The notes below the pieces were generated by a model. That model saw nothing but the letters and a program-made list of their open reading frames with translations. It did no database searches and was not told the DNA's origin. Of a DNA stretch of 8,509 bases, positions 5,845-8,509 are shown one piece after another. A program made the position numbers and the translations under genes. Source of the DNA: Desulfurococcales archaeon (lineage in GTDB: Archaea; Thermoproteota; Thermoprotei_A; Sulfolobales; Ignicoccaceae). Numbering within the stretch: position 1 is the first letter of the stretch; each line of letters starts with the position of its first letter. The stretch spans positions 1-8,509 of the forward strand of contig WAOJ01000017.1 in assembly GCA_015521275.1 (NCBI GenBank), read 5' to 3'.

Positions 5845-6330
5845 GTACTCCTTAAACATTTCGTCGGCTAACTCCTTGGGAGCCTTATAGAGGTCTGCCA
5901 AGAACCTAAGGGCCCTATACACGGTATCTTCCTCGTACCATCCCATTGTTCCTATCCTCACGCTCTTCTCCTTTATCTTCCACCCTCCTCCGCCTATGTC
6001 GAGACCCCACCTCTCCCTAGCAATCCTCTTGGCCTCCGCCGGGGTTAAGCCCTCGGGGAGCAAGGGGACCACTATCGTGTTGGACCTCCAGCCCTCTTTG
6101 GGGTAGACCCTTCCTCCGGCCCTTTCGACCAACTCGTTCATGACTTTTGAGAATACTCCGTGTCTCCTTATCCAATTGTTTATTCCGTAGTTCAATATCA
6201 ACTCGAGAGCCTTGTTCAAGGCATAAACCAAGCTGACTGCCGGCGTCGCCGGCGTCTCGTACTTCTCTTCATAGAACTTCTTGTAAAGTTCCAAGTCCCA
6301 GTACAAGCTCCTCTTAGGCACTTCCTTCAT
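5830..6330 (-). CDS. C-terminal half of a frameshifted class V aminotransferase
   Basis: These 166 residues continue the class V PLP aminotransferase begun at 6958 but lie in the +1 frame. SLYWDLELYKKFYEEKYETPATPAVSLVYALNKAL is the part that follows the PLP lysine in alanine-glyoxylate/serine-pyruvate aminotransferases; the TPATPAV segment is characteristic. The C-terminal domain is complete: GWRSNTIVVPLLPEG, then SVRIGTMG carrying the conserved carboxylate-binding arginine, then the final helix. The coding frame is open back to the G5 run at 6347-6351, so the ATG at 6330 is not needed to explain it; however GAGGAG stands three bases before that ATG, so separate initiation is possible. There are no other stops or shifts. 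The 3' end overlaps the unknown 139-residue gene by 15 bases. See the frameshift site for interpretation. Confidence 0.82.
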   Translation of the reverse strand: MKEVPKRSLYWDLELYKKFYEEKYETPATPAVSLVYALNKALELILNYGINNWIRRHGVFSKVMNELVERAGGRVYPKEGWRSNTIVVPLLPEGLTPAEAKRIARERWGLDIGGGGWKIKEKSVRIGTMGWYEEDTVYRALRFLADLYKAPKELADEMFKEYLSNV

Positions 6331-6343
6331 CTTCTCCTCAGCC

Positions 6344-6352
6344 CTACCCCCT
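6344..6352 (-). other. Frameshift site splitting the class V aminotransferase
   Basis: Read on the minus strand the frame goes TAT AGG GGG TAG and stops at 6346-6344. Removing one G from the run of five (6351-6347) gives TAT AGG GGT AGG GCT GAG and joins the two halves in frame as SFVAYRG-RAEEK-MKEVPKR, exactly where family members are continuous. The shift needed is +1. Possible causes are a homopolymer sequencing error, a recent inactivating insertion, or programmed +1 frameshifting at GGG before the stop. Confidence 0.8.
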
Positions 6353-6958
6353 ATAAGCGACGAAGGATAACCCCGGAGGGGCCATCAAGGCCTTCTGACT
6401 CGCAGAGGCGACCGCGTCAAGATCCATCACTTCCATGTCCATCTCATGGCCCCCCAAGTAGCTCACTGCATCTACCAAGATTATTGCATCATTTTCGTGA
6501 GCCACCTTGGCCAGCTCGAGCAAGTTCTTGTGAACCACTCCGGTGCTAGTTTCATTTGCGACTATCCCCAAGACGCTTGCCTTAGTCTCCTTCAACTTGG
6601 AGTCCAAGTCCTCCGGCGTCATACCCTCTCCTTCCGGGGGTTCGACGAGGGTTACGTCGACTCCCAAGGTCTTGGCTATTTTCGCCATCCTGTCGCTAAA
6701 GACACCCGTTTGAACAATTAACATCTTCTCCTTTGGCTTCACGAAGTTAGCTACCATGGCCTCTACTGCTCCGGTGCCAGAGGCGGTCAAGAGAGCCACG
6801 TTGGGCGCTCCAAACAGCTTCTGAAGTTTTGTAGTGACCTCTTTCATTAACTCTCTGAACTCGGGACCTCTGTGGTTTATCATTGGCAAGGATTGGCTTA
6901 GCTCCACCTCGGGGTGGAGGCTCACTGGGCCTGGCAGAAGTAGCTGAAGCCTCCTCAT
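6344..6958 (-). CDS. N-terminal half of a frameshifted class V aminotransferase (alanine-glyoxylate/serine-pyruvate type)
   Basis: Enzymes of this family transfer amino groups between alanine, serine or aspartate and glyoxylate or pyruvate using PLP. Counting from ATG 6958, this half has 204 residues. The N-terminus MRRLQLLLPGPVSLHPEV and INHRGPEF are family hallmarks. TASGTGAVEAM is the PLP phosphate-binding region, VDAVSYLGG carries the aspartate that contacts the pyridine nitrogen, and K189 in SASQKALMAPPGLSFVA is the Schiff-base lysine. The frame ends 15 residues after that lysine, in the middle of the large domain. Joined to the downstream half, the protein would be about 375 residues, the normal family length. 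ATG 6958 is chosen over the longer open frame (to 7042) because GGTAGGT (6970-6964) stands just upstream, TATA-like boxes lie 33-48 bases upstream, and the family begins near LLLPGPV. The exact substrate cannot be told. Confidence 0.82.
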   Translation of the reverse strand: MRRLQLLLPGPVSLHPEVELSQSLPMINHRGPEFRELMKEVTTKLQKLFGAPNVALLTASGTGAVEAMVANFVKPKEKMLIVQTGVFSDRMAKIAKTLGVDVTLVEPPEGEGMTPEDLDSKLKETKASVLGIVANETSTGVVHKNLLELAKVAHENDAIILVDAVSYLGGHEMDMEVMDLDAVASASQKALMAPPGLSFVAYRG

Positions 6959-6988
6959 TCTCGACCTACCGGGTTTGAGGGTCACACG

Positions 6989-7008
6989 ATTATTATAGCC
7001 TTTATATG
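6989..7008. promoter_or_regulatory. Divergent promoter region between the class V aminotransferase and the SAM hydroxide adenosyltransferase operon
   Basis: The stretch from 6991 to 7007 is almost entirely A and T apart from GCC (6998-7000). On the plus strand TTTATATG (7001-7008) is centred about 25 bases before TTG 7029, which fits leaderless initiation at the start codon. On the minus strand CATATAAAGG and GCTATAATA lie 33-48 bases before ATG 6958 and would give a leader of roughly 10-20 bases carrying GGTAGGT. The call rests on composition and spacing. Confidence 0.5.
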
Positions 7009-7028
7009 GGAGGAAGGGGACGGAAATC

Positions 7029-7778
7029 TTGTTAGGCTTCATAACTGACTACGGCTATAAGGACGTCTATGCTGGGATACTAAAACTCGTCGCAAAGAGG
7101 GTTTGCCCCAACTCAGACGTTATAGACATTACTCATGGGATTAGGCCCTTTGACGTCTTGGAAGGGGCTGTCGCGACGCTGGTAACGGTCCCTCACTTAA
7201 GGGAGAACGACGTGCTGGTGGTCGTAGTAGACCCGGGAGTGGGAAGTGAGAGGGAAGCGATTGCCGCAAGAGTTGGCAATAAGTATTTGGTTGGGCCTAA
7301 CAACGGTGTCTTGTGGTTAGCTGCTAAAGAATATGGCGTGGAAAAGGTCGTTAAGATAGAGAAGAAGTTGGTGCCCTTCAGCTCCTATACGTTCCACGGA
7401 AGGGACCTCTTCGCTCCTGCGGGAGCGTTCTTGGACTGCGGAGGTAAGCTGGAAGAGCTTGGAAGGGAGACGGAGCTGAAGCCTTTGGACATCAGGTTGG
7501 TTAGGAGAGTGGAAGAAAAAAGATTGGAAGCTAGCGTGGTTTACATAGATGGGTTCGGGAACGTAATGACTTGGGCAAGGGAGTTACCCTTCGAGATAGG
7601 TCAAGAGGTTAAGGTAAACGGTAAGAAAGCTAAGGTGGTCAGAACGTTTTCCGAAGTAAGGCCCAAGGAGTTGGCAGTCTACATTAACTCCTTCGGTTAC
7701 GTGGAGATAGCCCAGTATATGGGGAGTGCTTCAAAGGTATTGGGCTTGAAACCCGGAGATCTGGTGGTGGTAGAATGA
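7029..7778 (+). CDS. SAM hydroxide adenosyltransferase (SAM hydrolase, DUF62 family)
   Basis: This family hydrolyses S-adenosylmethionine to adenosine and L-methionine by activating water or hydroxide; it is related to the bacterial fluorinase and chlorinase. The 249-residue protein has the N-terminal SAM-binding FITDYGYKDVYAG (4-16), then VVDPGVGSERE with D68 and R75, PNNGVL (90-95), and TFHGRDLFAPAGA with H123. D68, R75 and H123 correspond to the Asp-Arg-His triad that marks the hydroxide-using group rather than the halogenases. The C-terminal beta domain includes VVYIDGFGNVMTW. The start is TTG 7029, required by the position of TDYG and placed about 25 bases after a TATA-like box, so the mRNA is probably leaderless. 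The stop overlaps the nadM start (ATGA). The physiological purpose of this activity is not settled in the family. Confidence 0.92.
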   Translation: MLGFITDYGYKDVYAGILKLVAKRVCPNSDVIDITHGIRPFDVLEGAVATLVTVPHLRENDVLVVVVDPGVGSEREAIAARVGNKYLVGPNNGVLWLAAKEYGVEKVVKIEKKLVPFSSYTFHGRDLFAPAGAFLDCGGKLEELGRETELKPLDIRLVRRVEEKRLEASVVYIDGFGNVMTWARELPFEIGQEVKVNGKKAKVVRTFSEVRPKELAVYINSFGYVEIAQYMGSASKVLGLKPGDLVVVE

Positions 7779-8281
7779 GGGCCGTGCTTCCGGGGAGGTT
7801 CCAACCCTTCCACAAGGGTCACTTGAAGGTGGTCGAGTGGGCTTTAGAGAGGGTCGATGAGCTAATAATAGTTGTGGGAAGCGCTCAAGAGAGCCATACC
7901 TTACAGAATCCCATGACGGCCGGCGAGAGGATATTGGCGATTCGAGAGACGTTAAAGGAGTATCTAGACAGGATATACATAATACCGGTCCCGGACATAC
8001 TCATGAACGCCTCTTGGGTGGCCCACGTAAAGACCTATGTGCCTCCCTTTGAGGCAGTGATTACTAGAAACCCTCTAGTAAAGGTTTTATTTGAAGAAGC
8101 CGGGTACAAGGTTTTAGAGCCTCCAGCATTCGAGAGGAGCAAGTACGTAGCAACGAACATAAGGGCTATGATGTTGAGCGGTGATCCCTCTTGGAAGGAG
8201 TTCGTTCCAGAGCCCGTTGCAAAAATCATAGAGGAGCTCGGGATAATAAGGAGGATGAGGGAGTTATCCAAGAGGGACTAG
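7775..8281 (+). CDS. nadM: Nicotinamide-nucleotide adenylyltransferase, archaeal NadM type
   Basis: NadM joins NMN and ATP to form NAD+ and pyrophosphate, the final step of cytosolic NAD synthesis and salvage. The 168-residue protein is close to the usual 165-185 residues of archaeal NadM. The nucleotidyltransferase signature GRFQPFHKGH is at 7-16, with H13 and H16 the HxGH pair. GSAQESHTLQNPMTAGER (35-52) and the C-terminal SKYVATNIRAMM (122-133), with R130, match the archaeal NMNAT group; the usual G in the GTxIR-like motif is A126 here. The ATG start overlaps the upstream stop as ATGA, so it is translationally coupled to the SAM hydrolase gene. Its TAG stop shares the palindrome CTAG with the stop of the opposing DUF59 gene. 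The call is firm. Confidence 0.95.
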   Translation: MRAVLPGRFQPFHKGHLKVVEWALERVDELIIVVGSAQESHTLQNPMTAGERILAIRETLKEYLDRIYIIPVPDILMNASWVAHVKTYVPPFEAVITRNPLVKVLFEEAGYKVLEPPAFERSKYVATNIRAMMLSGDPSWKEFVPEPVAKIIEELGIIRRMRELSKRD

Positions 8282-8509
8282 TCTATGTAACCCATGGCCT
8301 TTAAGTAGCCCTTCTCGTCGCCATATTTGGCCTTATATTCTTCAACTATATCATAGCCGAAGAGTTCCTTGTACTTCTTCCTCCCCTCCTCCGTCATCTT
8401 GAATGGGGTCCACGGAGGGTCGAAGGTTAAGTCGATGTCCACGTCTTTGACGCCCGGTATACTCTTTATCATGTTAACTATCTGCCAAAGTATTTGGCCA
8501 GAGACGGGA
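8278..8509 (-). CDS. DUF59/MIP18-family protein (Fe-S assembly-type), C-terminal part
   Basis: The frame is open to the right edge, so only the last 76 residues are seen and the ATG at 8472 is internal. SGQILWQIVNMIKSIPGVKDVDIDL followed by TFDPPWTPFKMT matches the conserved end of the DUF59 domain (relatives of SufT, PaaD and eukaryotic MIP18), with the DPPW motif typical of the group. After this, EEGRKKYKELFGYDIVEEYKAKYGDEKGYLKAMGYID is a charged tail seen in crenarchaeal members. Family proteins take part in maturation or delivery of iron-sulfur clusters, but the exact job of archaeal members is mostly inferred. The conserved CP motif expected upstream lies outside the window. The stop overlaps that of nadM by four bases (CTAG). 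Confidence 0.78.
   Translation of the reverse strand, partial: PVSGQILWQIVNMIKSIPGVKDVDIDLTFDPPWTPFKMTEEGRKKYKELFGYDIVEEYKAKYGDEKGYLKAMGYID

Noticed and set aside
6959..7042. N-terminal extension of the class V aminotransferase to 7042
   Set aside because: It would cover the divergent promoter and overlap the SAM hydrolase start, and its sequence does not resemble the family; ATG 6958 has a ribosome site.
1..8509. CRISPR array, insertion sequence or integrated element
   Set aside because: No direct repeats with spacers, transposase, integrase or terminal inverted repeats; the tRNA gene shows no duplicated 3' end in the window.

Overview
The window looks like chromosomal DNA of a hyperthermophilic crenarchaeon, probably Desulfurococcales-like and possibly Ignicoccus (the genus is a guess from gene content, not from a search). 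The archaeal signs are a PDO-type double-CxxC disulfide oxidoreductase, archaeal RNase HI, a LysW-type lysine aminotransferase, NadM-type NMN adenylyltransferase, a SAM hydroxide adenosyltransferase, a tRNA gene with an encoded CCA end, many TTG and GTG starts, heavy AGG arginine use, very tight gene packing and TATA-like boxes placed for leaderless or short-leader transcripts. I see no mobile element, CRISPR array or large repeat, and no stretch longer than about 170 bases lacks a protein gene.

Left part (1-1987): the 3' end of a beta-propeller-like protein (+) runs tail-to-tail into RNase HI (-). A divergent promoter region then serves RNase HI and tRNA-Gly(CCC). The tRNA is followed within 18 bases by the stop codon of the opposing disulfide oxidoreductase gene.

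Middle part (1988-5844, all +): an apparent operon of five genes. They are a small HTH regulator with a C-terminal CxxC, a ThiI-like THUMP protein whose ATP-binding PP-loop is missing, a beta-CASP metallo-beta-lactamase RNA nuclease, LysJ (lysine and possibly arginine biosynthesis) and an unrecognised 139-residue protein. Several junctions overlap, including two 4-base TTGA stop/start overlaps, which suggests translational coupling. RNA modification or binding, RNA processing and amino-acid synthesis are thus combined in one transcript.

Right part (5830-8509): a class V (alanine-glyoxylate/serine-type) aminotransferase on the minus strand is split by a one-base frameshift at a G5 run, while both halves remain otherwise intact. 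Divergent from it is a two-gene operon of SAM hydroxide adenosyltransferase and NadM, overlapping by ATGA. NadM shares its CTAG stop with the end of a DUF59/MIP18-family gene that runs off the right edge.

The two points most worth following are the ThiI-like protein without a PP-loop in its HTH/nuclease operon, and the split aminotransferase, which is either a programmed +1 shift, a two-subunit enzyme, a recent pseudogene or a sequencing error.
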